DNA from: Rhodopirellula baltica SH 1
GTDB taxonomy: Bacteria; Planctomycetota; Planctomycetia; Pirellulales; Pirellulaceae
Assembly: GCF_000196115.1 (NCBI RefSeq)
Contig: NC_005027.1
Span: 4,898,001 to 4,962,000, forward strand
DNA length: 64,000 nt
Direction: 5' to 3'
The position numbers and the translations under genes are program-made. Under the pieces are notes generated by a model. That model saw only the letters and a list, made by a program, of their open reading frames with translations. It had not been told where the DNA came from and did no database searches. Shown here one piece after another: positions 44,873 through 54,684 of this stretch. Position 1 is the first letter of the stretch. Each line of letters begins with the position of its first letter.

Positions 44873-45853
44873 TCAGCTGGTGACGAGATCCCAGTTGGCT
44901 GAGGCTTTAACTGCTTCGGTAATTGAGACGTCTGTGAAGCTACTTAGAATCGCTGCGTCACGAGCGTTCTGAAGACGATCCTTTGTTGAGACGATTGCTT
45001 TGAAGCGTCGCCAAACCGACGGGGATACTGAACGTTGCAACTCTGCAACACATAAAGTCGATGCTCGATCCGACTCAACCGTCTTCAATCGCTTTGCGTA
45101 GCGGCTGTTCGGATTTTGGTCGAGCTCGTAGTTCCCAAAGCCATGGTCTGGCTTCAGGTACTTCAAATGCCAGTAAAGAAAGCCGACGAACTTGCGAGGC
45201 AGGTTTCCACGATGAAAACGTTCGAAGCGACGATCGTGTGTGAAATAGGTTTCTTCGCTAACCGGAAAGAAACCAATATCGCCCCCACCCGAAATTGAAT
45301 CATCCAAGGGCACCGATAAATCGCCGTTCTCATTCAACAGAAGATTGGGCCCGGAGAAACAATGCATTTCATTGAACGCCGAACCGAGCATTCGTATCGA
45401 GTCCGTCACTTCTTTTGTTGCTTGTCCAATCGCAAGATGATCGTCATCTAGCTTCGTAGCAACCTGATAACGGGTAGCCGCGAGCGAAAAATTGTAATAG
45501 TTCACCAAGCTGTTCGGCGAATCACCGGGAGTTTCAATGTGCCCGGTGCTGCCCGGTGGATATACCCGGTCGGTGTAGTGAATCACCCGCAGTTTTTCTT
45601 CACCAAACTCCGCCTGCAAGCTTTCTAGTATCTCCACCGAACGATCAGTGCATTGATTGTGCACTGCAACGATCTCATCAAAGTAGGAGATATGGCTGCG
45701 GATCGTGGCTTCCAAAAATGCCTCACCATTGCGAATCCGCATAAATGCGGAGATCCCCGGCAAACGGCCAGTGACATTCAAGTGATCTCGTTCGAAACGA
45801 TAGCCTGAAACGGTCGCCCCCAGACTACTTATCGGTGTTTTAGTATCACGCAA
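44873..45853 (-). CDS. GT2-like glycosyltransferase
   Basis: 326 residues. The GT-A start ISAFMRIRNGEAFLEATIRSHISYFDEIVAVHNQCTDRS is like GT2/GT92-type enzymes acting on 'FDEI' lines, and VATKLDDDHLAIG carries the DXD metal site. A later SGGGDIGFFPVSEETYF and HLKYLKPDHGFGNYE region is of no family I know. It is on the minus strand and converges on the methyltransferase genes, so it has its own promoter. Likely transfers a sugar of the same surface glycan; donor and linkage unknown. Confidence 0.78.
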   Translation of the reverse strand: MRDTKTPISSLGATVSGYRFERDHLNVTGRLPGISAFMRIRNGEAFLEATIRSHISYFDEIVAVHNQCTDRSVEILESLQAEFGEEKLRVIHYTDRVYPPGSTGHIETPGDSPNSLVNYYNFSLAATRYQVATKLDDDHLAIGQATKEVTDSIRMLGSAFNEMHCFSGPNLLLNENGDLSVPLDDSISGGGDIGFFPVSEETYFTHDRRFERFHRGNLPRKFVGFLYWHLKYLKPDHGFGNYELDQNPNSRYAKRLKTVESDRASTLCVAELQRSVSPSVWRRFKAIVSTKDRLQNARDAAILSSFTDVSITEAVKASANWDLVTS

Positions 45854-45962
45854 ACTTCAATACCGCATACATGTTAACGCTGAGAGATGCCATACCGTCG
45901 AACAGAGACTTCGTGCCGAATCCGCTGACGATGGTGACCACGTGTGACTAAATAATGAACGA

Positions 45963-46036
45963 GAAATAAGTGCCAGGTACCTTTTGTGCGAAGCACCCCA
46001 TGGTCTTTCCGGCAAAAGGCACCTGACACTTATTTC
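45963..46036. repeat. REP-like palindromic repeat
   Basis: GAAATAAGTGCCAGGTACCTTTT (first 20 bases shown by positions 45963-45982) pairs with the inverse at 46014-46036; 21 of 23 positions match, with a 28-base loop. The arm GTGYCAGGTRCC is of the kind found in REP elements spread by IS200-like RAYT transposases, but no such gene is near. Lies between two minus-strand genes. Confidence 0.65.
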
Positions 46037-46046
46037 CCAACCGTTC

Positions 46047-47081
46047 TTAAGCCGCCTTGGCGAACGCGGGCGTTTGAAGTTGATCGATCCATTGGCACAC
46101 GTGTTCGACACCGATCCGGTTGATGGCTTCCCGTCGTGGTGATCCACCGCGAGAATTGGCTTCGATCGCCATTGCGTGTTGCTGGTACGGACCGCGTGCG
46201 GAAGGCGACTCGGCTCCGTTGTGTGGACCATACAAACCAACCACGTTAGCACCAGCAGCGACCGAAGCATGCAACATCGGCGTGTCCTCCGCGATCACCA
46301 CTCGGACCAATGGACTGAGTGCTGCGGACAATGATAGCGTCATGTCGGGTGCCAGCGAAGCGGCGTCCCCGGCGCAGGCTACGATCTGCTCTGCCTTCAA
46401 TCGTTCTTCGAATGTTCGCCAAGTCACGATAGAGTGCATTTGAAACCGGTCCGCCAAATAGCGAGCCGTCGCTGCATAGCGATCAAACATCCATCCGACC
46501 GAAGACGAGACTCTTCCGGAGTCCATCATGACCAGATCTTGCCCGGCCCAGCGGTGGCGGTATCGCATCGCCCAACGGTGATCGGCGGACTCCACTGGCC
46601 AGTCAAAGCTGGCTTGCGGACGATCGATCGCGAGCGGTGCCAGAAGTTCCAACCGACGATCGACCACGTGGTGAAACACAGGTGTCACTAATTCATTGAG
46701 TAGACGGCGTCTTGGTGCGAATCGTGGCATCGTGTCCCAGCCAATCCGGCGTGCGGCGGCCGACAACTGACAAACGAAAGCGGACACAAACGACTCGTCG
46801 CAATCAATTGCCACGTCGAATGACTGCGCATTCAACTTTTGTTTGACGCTGCGAATGCCTCGTGGCGACCGATTCCAGCGGGTCGGCAGTTCAACGACTT
46901 CATCGATTGCAGAATGCTGCTCCAAGAAGTCCGCTTTTTCGACGCCGACCGCAATCGTGACATGCGAATCGGGGAAATACTCTTTCAGCGAACAAGCGAC
47001 CGGCAGCGTCAAAATGCAGTCAGACAGATCACCCGTTTGGCTGAGCAGAATCCGCATGGGAGAAGATGACTCAAGAGACAT
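46047..47081 (-). CDS. Glycosyltransferase family 9 (heptosyltransferase-like)
   Basis: 344 residues from ATG 47081; MRILLSQTGDLSDCILTLPV is the GT9 start, a few residues in. GT-B fold: N-terminal half with CDESFVSAFVCQLSAAARRIGW, C-terminal half with VVIAEDTPMLHASVAAGANVVGLYGPHN, the nucleotide-sugar binding loop (TxPxHxAxxxGxPxVxLfGp type, here EDTPMLHASVAAG). GT9 enzymes add heptose or related sugars to LPS core. It ends 10 bases from the REP-like repeat and follows the big secreted protein gene by 57 bases on the same strand. Confidence 0.88.
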   Translation of the reverse strand: MSLESSSPMRILLSQTGDLSDCILTLPVACSLKEYFPDSHVTIAVGVEKADFLEQHSAIDEVVELPTRWNRSPRGIRSVKQKLNAQSFDVAIDCDESFVSAFVCQLSAAARRIGWDTMPRFAPRRRLLNELVTPVFHHVVDRRLELLAPLAIDRPQASFDWPVESADHRWAMRYRHRWAGQDLVMMDSGRVSSSVGWMFDRYAATARYLADRFQMHSIVTWRTFEERLKAEQIVACAGDAASLAPDMTLSLSAALSPLVRVVIAEDTPMLHASVAAGANVVGLYGPHNGAESPSARGPYQQHAMAIEANSRGGSPRREAINRIGVEHVCQWIDQLQTPAFAKAA

Positions 47082-47138
47082 AATCAAAATCAGTTGGAAA
47101 GCAGAATTCGTGATCAACGCGTTCGACGCGAAACGCCA

Positions 47139-49460
47139 CTATCGACTGGAAATGGAACGGAACGCACGAATGCGAGCCCGCGGGGCCAACCCCCGAGTGT
47201 CCACCGGTTGATCGAGCACGTAACTGCCGACATTGCCGGCTTGGTCCGTGGCATCGATCCGCAAATAGATCTGACGTGGCAATTGAGGGTCCGCAGGCCA
47301 AACGTAGTCGCCCAGGTTTCGCAGACCTGCGGCGATGGTTGTCCAAGGACCTTCAGGTGTATCACTAAAGGAAAGCGTGATTGGACGCGACATCAAATAT
47401 TGATCTTGGCACCGATACGCGATCACCAACGACCCGGCGCGGTCGGCCTCTCCGTAGCGAGCACCGGTGATGCTGACCTCGGGTTCGGTCTGGTCGACTA
47501 CCACCACGATATCGGGTGCATCACCGCTCAGCGGTCGCGGGCTGGTCAAACCGTTCGCTGCAACGACCACGATTTGAAATCCAAAAATCCCTTCGCCGTT
47601 GGTTTCAATATCAAAAGGACTGGCTTTGTCGGGGTCAGTTCCCCAACGATTCCAAGTGATGCCGCCGTCTGTGGTTCCGTAAAGCTCGATTGCTTCCACG
47701 CCACGACCACCAATCGCCTCGATTTCAAAATCCAAGCTGAATCGATTGCTGTCGCTGTGACGGATCACGGAGCGTTCCGCCAATCGCTTCAAGTCCAGTG
47801 TTTCACGCGGATCCAGTGTTGTGCGTTCCATCGTTGCGGAACTGGCCCTTTGCGACTCGTATCGCATCTCAGTTGGTGTTTCCGCTGAGCGCCCACTTGG
47901 CTGATTTCCCGCTGAACCACCGAGCGACTGCGAGTCGCGACTTTTGCGATCTCCGGTGATTGGCGACCAAGGCGACTGCACAGGTTCTTTGGAATTCTGA
48001 ATCTTGTCGACCGGCGAAGTCGGCTCGGGAGCATTCAGTTGCGACGGCGCATTGGTGTTCAAACCTGCCGGTGCAGGAATGGACTCAGGCAGGGACGGCC
48101 CTACATGAAACGGCGTCTCGGGTTCCGCCGACGATGAACCACCTGGTGTTCCCAGCGTTGGCGACTGTGCCAGTGGCGTTTGCGAGCCTGGCGGCTGAGC
48201 TTGAGAACTGGGGACCTGAGGACTGGTCTCCTGAGGACGGGGCAACTGAGAGCTGGGTAATTGTGGCGTCCCGATGGCCGGCGAAGGCCCCTGCGTCTGC
48301 GGTGCGGGTGCATCGAGCGGTCGCATCGCTTCGGCGGGAGTCTGCGGACGCGACGGTGCGGGCAACGATTCCGCTTCCGGCGTTGCAATGTTCTCAATGC
48401 TTCGCCCCGCTCCCATTGCCGACTGGTGTGGCTGCTGCCCGGATGCATTTTCAACGACAGGTCCATTGGGCTCGGACATCATCCCGGATGGCAATGGCAA
48501 CATTTCGGGACCTTGCGACGCTGCCTTGCTGCTTCCAGCGGGCGCCTGGCCCGGCAAATCACCAAACCCCTGAAAGATCCCTTGCCCAAACGAGGGACCG
48601 TATCCATTGGGTCCCGATGCAAATCGCGTGGTGGGCTTGGATGCGACCCGCGGTTTTTGGACCAGCTCACTGACGATGGTTTCGTTGCCAGCCTGATCGA
48701 GAGCACGCAGACGCAACGATAATTGTTTCCAATCGTCCTTCGGATGCAGTTGCAACCTTCCGGTATTTCCTTCTCGTTCGACCGTGGCGACTTCCCATCG
48801 ACGAGTCGTATCGGTGACGTAGTGAACGGTCAGCTGGCGAGTTTCTGTTGCATCACGAATTGTGAACTTCGCAACAACGCGGCCATCGGCGTCGGAATCC
48901 GCTTCCAGATCGATTTGCGGTCCTTGCGTATCAACCACGACTTTCAACTCAGGAACAATTGGTCCCGGTGGAAATGGCCGACCATTGGCGTCCACCGTAC
49001 GGGTGGCGAACCAAAACGTCCCTTCGCCGGATTCCCGAATGTGAAACTGCCGAGCGTCCGGCGGCTGCCGATCCAACAACTTCCACTGCCCGGGGGCAAT
49101 TGCCACCGATGTCCGGGCACCGGCTTGGGTGTATGGGTTCTGCTGAGGCAATGGCCCCGATTGCGTCGCCGGGACGTTCTCGCGAGATGTTTCCGTCTGA
49201 TCCGCCGGATTGGGTTGGTTTGCGGGAACCGCCACGTACAATTGCACCTCGACGGGCGCTGTTCCTGCTGTCGCAATGTTGAACGGGATCTGGAACGAGT
49301 CCGAATTCATGATCACATCGGCAACTTCTTGTGCCGAGGTGGCACGCGAATCCGCGACCGTGCCACCGGCCAATCCTGCCGTCACCATTGCCGCAACCAA
49401 TGCCCGCCGAAACGCGGTGGAGCGACGAATCAAACGACTTTGGTGCTGGTCAAATCGCAT
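47139..49460 (-). CDS. Large secreted protein with Ig-like beta-sandwich domains and Pro/Gln-rich linker
   Basis: 773 residues from ATG 49460; the frame continues upstream into mnmG on the other strand but that part is a shadow. Signal peptide: basic start then TAFRRALVAAMVTAGLAGGTVADS. Two beta-rich halves: about 45-250 (VEVQLYVAVPANQ, FWFATRTVDANGRPFPPG, LRALDQAGNETIVS) and about 560-770 (VEAIELYGTTDGGITWNRWG, IDATDQAGNVGSYVLDQPVDT), which look like FN3/Ig-type folds, joined by ~300 residues rich in Pro, Gln and Ser. Proteins of this build are frequent in planctomycetes; function unknown. It is divergent from mnmG by 72 bases. Confidence 0.8.
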   Translation of the reverse strand: MRFDQHQSRLIRRSTAFRRALVAAMVTAGLAGGTVADSRATSAQEVADVIMNSDSFQIPFNIATAGTAPVEVQLYVAVPANQPNPADQTETSRENVPATQSGPLPQQNPYTQAGARTSVAIAPGQWKLLDRQPPDARQFHIRESGEGTFWFATRTVDANGRPFPPGPIVPELKVVVDTQGPQIDLEADSDADGRVVAKFTIRDATETRQLTVHYVTDTTRRWEVATVEREGNTGRLQLHPKDDWKQLSLRLRALDQAGNETIVSELVQKPRVASKPTTRFASGPNGYGPSFGQGIFQGFGDLPGQAPAGSSKAASQGPEMLPLPSGMMSEPNGPVVENASGQQPHQSAMGAGRSIENIATPEAESLPAPSRPQTPAEAMRPLDAPAPQTQGPSPAIGTPQLPSSQLPRPQETSPQVPSSQAQPPGSQTPLAQSPTLGTPGGSSSAEPETPFHVGPSLPESIPAPAGLNTNAPSQLNAPEPTSPVDKIQNSKEPVQSPWSPITGDRKSRDSQSLGGSAGNQPSGRSAETPTEMRYESQRASSATMERTTLDPRETLDLKRLAERSVIRHSDSNRFSLDFEIEAIGGRGVEAIELYGTTDGGITWNRWGTDPDKASPFDIETNGEGIFGFQIVVVAANGLTSPRPLSGDAPDIVVVVDQTEPEVSITGARYGEADRAGSLVIAYRCQDQYLMSRPITLSFSDTPEGPWTTIAAGLRNLGDYVWPADPQLPRQIYLRIDATDQAGNVGSYVLDQPVDTRGLAPRARIRAFRSISSR

Positions 49461-49532
49461 GGTTTGGTCAAAATTTGGGTTGGCGTGAATTCGTTTGGCG
49501 TCAACTCGAGCGTCACCGCGCATTGACAATCC

Positions 49533-51536
49533 GTGTTTCGAACATCGGCGTTTCCCGACTGTGGACTTCAACCATTGACCGCTAACAATCCTCAAAATCG
49601 CTACGACTACGATGTCGTCGTTATCGGAGCCGGTCACGCGGGAACAGAAGCCGCCGCCGCTGCAGCACGTCTGGGTGCGAAAACCGCACTCCTGACGACC
49701 AACCTGGATACGGTTGGGCAAATGTCCTGCAACCCAGCGATCGGCGGCGTGGCGAAAGGTCAAATCGTTCGCGAAGTCGACGCACTGGGCGGCCTGATGG
49801 GCGAAGCGATCGACGCAACAGGGATCCAGTTTCGGATGCTCAACCGCCGCAAAGGACCGGCGATGCACAGCCCGCGTGCTCAGGCGGACAAAAAGGCCTA
49901 TCAAAACTTCATCAAATATCGGATTGAAACCCAAGACAATTTGGACCTCCGGCAAGAAACCGTCGAGGACCTGATCACCGAACCGATCGCCGATGGACAG
50001 GACCGCTTGGCAAACCAACGGGTGATTGGTGTGCGAGTTCGCGGAGATGCGGTTTACCACGCGCCGACCGTGATTCTGACGACCGGGACGTTCTTGCAAG
50101 CGATCATGCACACGGGCAAATCGCAATCCGCGGGAGGACGAGCGGGAGAAGGAACCACGGCCGGACTCAGCGGCGCGCTGAAAGGCATGGGTTTCACGCT
50201 GGATCGATTCAAGACCGGAACGCCGCCACGACTCAACGCTCGAACAATCGATTACTCGGGATTGGAAGAGCAACCCGGTGACGATGACCCGCAACCATTC
50301 AGCTATCTCAATGACGCGATCAGCTCACCACAGATGGCTTGCCACATCGCTCATACCAACGAACGTGTGCATGACTTGATCCGAGCGAACTTGGATCGGG
50401 CTCCGATGTACAGCGGCCAAATCGATTCTCGCGGCCCGCGATACTGTCCATCGATCGAAGACAAAGTGGTCCGCTTCGCCGACAAATCCAGCCACCAGCT
50501 GTTCTTGGAACCGGAAGGCCGACAAACTTGTGAGGTCTACGTCAACGGGATCTCAACCAGCCTGCCCCGAGACGTTCAAGACGCGATGTTCCGCTGCATT
50601 CCAGGTTTGGAAAAGGCCGCGATCATGCGTTACGGCTATGCGGTTGAGTACGACTACTGCCCGCCGACTCAGTTGTGGCCACACCTCGAATCCAAATCCG
50701 TCTCGGGGCTGTTCTTTGCCGGCCAAATCAACGGCACCACCGGATACGAAGAAGCCGCCGGACAAGGCTTGATCGCGGGCCTGAACGCAGCGAGAACGGC
50801 TGCGTCCAAGACGCCATGGGTACCCTCTCGGCAAGACGCTTACATTGGCGTGCTCGTTGATGACTTGGTGACCAGCGGCACCGACGAGCCTTACCGAATG
50901 TTCACCAGCCGAGCCGAATATCGGCTGCTGCTGCGACAGGACAATGCCGACCGCCGCCTCACGGCTCAAGCTGATGAACTGGGCCTGATCGATGCCGCGC
51001 GACGCGAACGATTCCATCGAAAGCTCGCCGAGATTGAACGCGGGACCGAGTTGCTGCAACAAGCCAAGTTCCAACCCGAAACGGGCCCGACGGTTCGCGG
51101 CGACGTCTATCTGCGTCGACCAGAGGTGACCTGGAACGTGATCGCTGAACAAGTCCCTGAGTTGGCGGGCATCGGACGAGAAGCAGCCGAACAGTGTTCA
51201 ATCGACATCAAGTACGCGGGCTACATCGACCGCCAACAAGCCGAAGTTCACAAGCAATCGCGACACGCCGAAAAGTCGATCCCAGTTTCGTTTGACTACG
51301 ACAAGATCGGACCGCTTCGTAACGAAGCCAAAGAAAAGCTGACCAAGGTTCGTCCGTTGAACTTGGGCCAGGCCAAACGAATCAGCGGAATCACTCCGGC
51401 GGACTTGGCATTGGTCCTTGCCCACCTCGAGAACAACTCGCTCTCTCAAACTAAATCGTCTGCGTCTGTTGACAAACGTGCGTCATCCGACAACGAATCT
51501 TCTCGACCAACCTCCTCTGCTTCGGATTCCCTTTGA
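49533..51536 (+). CDS. mnmG: tRNA uridine-5-carboxymethylaminomethyl synthase, FAD subunit
   Basis: 667 residues from GTG 49533; a TTG at 49575 is an alternative as the family core starts at [18 protein letters not shown]. It modifies the wobble uridine (cmnm5U34) with MnmE. Seen: FAD Rossmann motif [121 protein letters not shown] and the C-terminal tRNA-binding part [19 protein letters not shown]. The end is extended by a ~35-residue Ser-rich tail. It overlaps the next gene by 4 bases. mnmE is not in the window. Confidence 0.97.
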   Translation: MFRTSAFPDCGLQPLTANNPQNRYDYDVVVIGAGHAGTEAAAAAARLGAKTALLTTNLDTVGQMSCNPAIGGVAKGQIVREVDALGGLMGEAIDATGIQFRMLNRRKGPAMHSPRAQADKKAYQNFIKYRIETQDNLDLRQETVEDLITEPIADGQDRLANQRVIGVRVRGDAVYHAPTVILTTGTFLQAIMHTGKSQSAGGRAGEGTTAGLSGALKGMGFTLDRFKTGTPPRLNARTIDYSGLEEQPGDDDPQPFSYLNDAISSPQMACHIAHTNERVHDLIRANLDRAPMYSGQIDSRGPRYCPSIEDKVVRFADKSSHQLFLEPEGRQTCEVYVNGISTSLPRDVQDAMFRCIPGLEKAAIMRYGYAVEYDYCPPTQLWPHLESKSVSGLFFAGQINGTTGYEEAAGQGLIAGLNAARTAASKTPWVPSRQDAYIGVLVDDLVTSGTDEPYRMFTSRAEYRLLLRQDNADRRLTAQADELGLIDAARRERFHRKLAEIERGTELLQQAKFQPETGPTVRGDVYLRRPEVTWNVIAEQVPELAGIGREAAEQCSIDIKYAGYIDRQQAEVHKQSRHAEKSIPVSFDYDKIGPLRNEAKEKLTKVRPLNLGQAKRISGITPADLALVLAHLENNSLSQTKSSASVDKRASSDNESSRPTSSASDSL

Positions 51537-52621
51537 CCGACGATCCAAACTCGCAAAGCCGCAACGAACAAAGTTCCTTTGCAATGATGTGCTGCGCCCA
51601 CGGCGCTGAGACTTTGGTCAAAGAACAGATTGCCAATGAAGGCTGGCGGCTCGCATTTTCGCGTCCCGGTTTTGTCACTGCCAAGCACGATCAACCCAAG
51701 CGGCCACCAACCGGAGTCTTCATTCGAACTGCGGCACGTTCGCTGGGATCAGCCAAGAACGATCATTCATCAGTGATGATTCAGAAACTGCAGCAAGCCA
51801 TTGCGGCCGAAACGGTGCCATTTGATCAACTGCACGTTTGGCCCCGAGACCGCACTGCAATCGGGCGTTTCGATTTCGAACCTGGCATCGACGAAGTTTC
51901 CGCCGCCGTTGCCGATGAAATCTGGTCCGCTCTTCACGATGGTTCGGCTTCCAATGGTCCCGGGCTGACTTGTGCGCGACCCAATCAGATCGCTGAAAAC
52001 GGCCAGCGAATTCTGGACGTGGTTTTGGTTGATCCGTCGCAGTGGTTCTTTGGCACTCATGAAGCCACCACGCTGCCGACGCGCTGGCCCGGCGGAGTCC
52101 AACCGATCGAACCGGCCTACGAACCCATTTCCCGGGCCTACTTCAAGGCCGCCGAATCGGTCGCATGGAGCGGCTTTGACATGCGACCAGGCGATTTGGC
52201 GGTCGAAGTCGGCAGTGCCCCCGGCGGGGCTTGCGGTCGCCTTTTGGAGTTGGGGATGCAAGTCATCGGTGTGGATCCAGCCGACATGGATCCTCGAATC
52301 GCTGACCACCCGCGATTCATTCACTACCCCGCTCGCGCCGGCGACCTTCCCCGCCGAGTCTTCCGCGGAGCCAAGTGGTTGCTGGTCGACTCCACGGTGA
52401 AACCAGACGCGACGCTCAGCACAGTCCGAAACATGGTCGACAGTCGCGAAACCAGTTTTCGCGGTCTGCTAATCACGATGAAACTCGGCGAATACGAGAA
52501 CGCGGCTCACCTGGAACGATGGTGCAACTTCATTCGTACTTGGGGAGTCGAGCGTTTGGAAGTCCGTCAACTCGCTCGTAACCGATGCGAAGTCTGCGCA
52601 GCCGTCACGCTCCCAGCCTGA
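51533..52621 (+). CDS. RlmM-like / FtsJ-type rRNA 2'-O-methyltransferase
   Basis: 362 residues from TTG 51533, overlapping the mnmG stop (TTGA); a first ATG comes at 51584, so the exact start is unsure. Rossmann methyltransferase: SAM motif [20 protein letters not shown], then [10 protein letters not shown]. The K-D-K-E residues of 2'-O-methyltransferases can be traced: K in [10 protein letters not shown] in WLLVDSTV, K in [12 protein letters not shown] in ARNRCEVCA. The N-terminal part (about 15-130) would be the THUMP-like or substrate domain. RlmM makes Cm2498 of 23S rRNA; the target here is inferred. Overlap with mnmG suggests shared translation control. Confidence 0.85.
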   Translation: MTDDPNSQSRNEQSSFAMMCCAHGAETLVKEQIANEGWRLAFSRPGFVTAKHDQPKRPPTGVFIRTAARSLGSAKNDHSSVMIQKLQQAIAAETVPFDQLHVWPRDRTAIGRFDFEPGIDEVSAAVADEIWSALHDGSASNGPGLTCARPNQIAENGQRILDVVLVDPSQWFFGTHEATTLPTRWPGGVQPIEPAYEPISRAYFKAAESVAWSGFDMRPGDLAVEVGSAPGGACGRLLELGMQVIGVDPADMDPRIADHPRFIHYPARAGDLPRRVFRGAKWLLVDSTVKPDATLSTVRNMVDSRETSFRGLLITMKLGEYENAAHLERWCNFIRTWGVERLEVRQLARNRCEVCAAVTLPA

Positions 52622-52665
52622 TCAGACCGGATCACTACGGCGTTCCGCAGTGGACACTTTCGCAA

Positions 52666-53058
52666 TCAACGGATTTCGTCGTAGATAACCCGTTCGCCCA
52701 GCCAAACTCGAAAGCGCCGGATCGCAAGGGTGCGGGAGAACTCAATTTCTCCGTGAATTGTTTGGCTTGAGTCAGCGGCGGATTGCGGATCCGCTTCAGC
52801 GGTCAGTTTCTCAGGCAATTCGAACCGAAACCGAGAGTGGATACGAAGCCAGCTGATTCTGAACCAGCAGGGCACCCTATTGATCGTGATGACCTGCCTG
52901 AACCACCACCCGTTGTATACAAACGTTCCCTGAAACGGCTTTTCGAACCGAATTTCGCGGTACAGGAACGAACGTCGATGAAGTGTCGCGTACTTTGAGA
53001 ACACGCCTTTTTCGAGCGAGCTTTGCGTAGAAACGCTGTAAGGGTTGAGCTGAGCCAA
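52666..53058 (-). CDS. Small beta-rich hypothetical protein
   Basis: 130 residues. Beta-strand pattern with many aromatic residues (FVYNGWWFRQVITINRVPCWFRISWLRIHSRFRFELP) and a regular closing RRFRVWLGERVIYDE. The codon use and the length of the open frame support a gene; I know of no named family. No signal peptide is visible. It is convergent with the rRNA methyltransferase gene and divergent from the secreted Gly-rich protein gene. Function unknown. Confidence 0.55.
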   Translation of the reverse strand: MAQLNPYSVSTQSSLEKGVFSKYATLHRRSFLYREIRFEKPFQGTFVYNGWWFRQVITINRVPCWFRISWLRIHSRFRFELPEKLTAEADPQSAADSSQTIHGEIEFSRTLAIRRFRVWLGERVIYDEIR

Positions 53059-53283
53059 TTCACGTATCTTTCATACAACAAATCTTGTCCTTGCCCCTCA
53101 TCCTGCCTACACTTCGTTCGCACAACTTACCCAATCTCCCACAAATTTGATTTTCTCGGTGATTTTGCCGTGACTTCTGGGGGGATTCGGACAAAACTGT
53201 TGGACGTCTGAGCACGAAATCCATTTCGACTCGGACCAGATTTGTATTTTAGGCAATTGAGACACCCTAACCAGAGACACACC

Positions 53284-54522
53284 ATGAAACGCTTTGCTGC
53301 CTTTGCCGGCATGCTTGCGATGACGATGACCATCGCCGTCGCTCAAGACTCGAACGTCAAACTGAATGATCACCTGACTGTTCCTCAATGGGTCAACCCA
53401 GCCGTTGCCGGCGAACTGACCGGTCGTTTGATTCTTCCTTCAACGGATGGATCATCAGAAACGATCGCGGACGCAACCATCGTTTTGACCGACGCATCGG
53501 GAAAAACCTTGCGTTCGAAGAGCAATGAAGAAGGTGACTTCACTTTCACCGGTGTCGCTCCTGGCGTCTACGCTCTTTCCGCTCGTGCAGATGGTGCCTT
53601 CGCATGCTGTGCGATGCACGTTGTCAGTGACGACATGGCCTCTTCAGAGATGTATCCCAAGACCGCTGAAATCGCTGCTGCTGGCATCGACTACTCGATT
53701 ATCAAATCGTCGATCATTCGCTACTTGCCACCAGCTGGCAAAGACAGCCTGACTTCGATCGCAAACGCCGACCTGAAGGGAATCTCGAGCCAAGTTGTTG
53801 GTGAGAACCTCTTCCGCGTTGCACAATCCAACGGTGGCATGAAGGGCCGCATCCACATGGCTGGTGCCGAAGGCCGCAGCCTCACCGATGCCGGACTCTT
53901 GAACATCTTCCTGATTCAGGATGGCGAAACAGTTGACCGAGTTGTCAGCAATCGCGACGGATCGTTCGAATTCGCTGGTGTTGAACCCGGTGAATACTCG
54001 ATCTTGGCAATCGGCCTATCGGGCTTGGGTATGGCAGGTTTCGAATTGGTTGACGAAGCAACTGCTAACGCAGAAACCGCTTTGACAAACGCCAATGGCG
54101 AAACCTTCGTCGGCTTCGGACACAACAATGCTTGCTGCTGCTGTTGCCCTCAATTCTCGATGCAAGTTGCTCCGTTGCCAATGGCGATCGAAGCTTGCAA
54201 CGAAGTTGTGATCAGTGAATCAATCGTCGTTGAAGAAACCATCGTCGATGACGGCATGATCGTCGAAGACGGCTTCGGAACCGCAGTGGATGCCTTTGGC
54301 AACCCTGTCGACGCGTTTGGTAACCCAATCGGTGGCGGCGGATTCGCTGGTGGTGGCGGAAGCTACGGCGGTGGATTTGGTGGCGGCGGAGGCGGTGGCT
54401 TCGGCGGCGGACTGGGCGGCATCGCTTCGCTCGCAGGCTTGGGCATCATCGCTGCATCGCTTGATGACGACGACAACGACAACGTCTTCCCACCACAACC
54501 TGCCAGCCCAATCGTTCCCTGA
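53284..54522 (+). CDS. Secreted Gly-rich protein with carboxypeptidase-regulatory-like domains
   Basis: 412 residues from ATG 53284; upstream codons lack support. Signal peptide MKRFAAFAGMLAMTMTIAVAQ. Two SdrD/CNA-B-like beta-sandwiches: about 30-120 (GRLILPSTDGSSETIADATIVLTDASGKTL... GDFTFTGVAPGVYALSA) and about 185-265 (GRIHMAGAEGRSLTDAGLLNIFLIQ...GSFEFAGVEPGEYSILAI). A six-cysteine patch (NNACCCCCPQF) comes next, then acidic VEETIVDDGMIVEDG, a repeat DAFGNPVDAFGNPI and a Gly-rich tail. Likely a surface-matrix or cell wall protein of the planctomycete type; function unknown. A strong terminator follows. Confidence 0.82.
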   Translation: MKRFAAFAGMLAMTMTIAVAQDSNVKLNDHLTVPQWVNPAVAGELTGRLILPSTDGSSETIADATIVLTDASGKTLRSKSNEEGDFTFTGVAPGVYALSARADGAFACCAMHVVSDDMASSEMYPKTAEIAAAGIDYSIIKSSIIRYLPPAGKDSLTSIANADLKGISSQVVGENLFRVAQSNGGMKGRIHMAGAEGRSLTDAGLLNIFLIQDGETVDRVVSNRDGSFEFAGVEPGEYSILAIGLSGLGMAGFELVDEATANAETALTNANGETFVGFGHNNACCCCCPQFSMQVAPLPMAIEACNEVVISESIVVEETIVDDGMIVEDGFGTAVDAFGNPVDAFGNPIGGGGFAGGGGSYGGGFGGGGGGGFGGGLGGIASLAGLGIIAASLDDDDNDNVFPPQPASPIVP

Positions 54523-54553
54523 TCGAACTCGTTCGATTCGGACTCACTCAAAA

Positions 54554-54587
54554 GGTCGCGGGACCGTCTCAACCCGCGGCCTTTTTT
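54554..54587 (+). terminator. Rho-independent terminator
   Basis: GGTCGCGGG (54554-54562) pairs with CCCGCGGCC (54573-54581) with one G-U, loop of 10, then TTTTTT (54582-54587). It ends the Gly-rich protein gene. Confidence 0.88.
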
Positions 54588-54684
54588 CGTGCGCCGATCG
54601 TCGGCGGCTTCCCTTTCTGGCATAATGCTGGAAACTCTAACCTTCCCTTCCCCTCCTCTCGCCCCATTCCCACCTGAGGACCCT

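Noticed and set aside
49461-50294. Upstream extension of the secreted Ig-like protein frame, through the start of mnmG on the other strand
   Set aside because: mnmG is certain on the plus strand; the extra residues have no family features, and a signal peptide begins at 49460.
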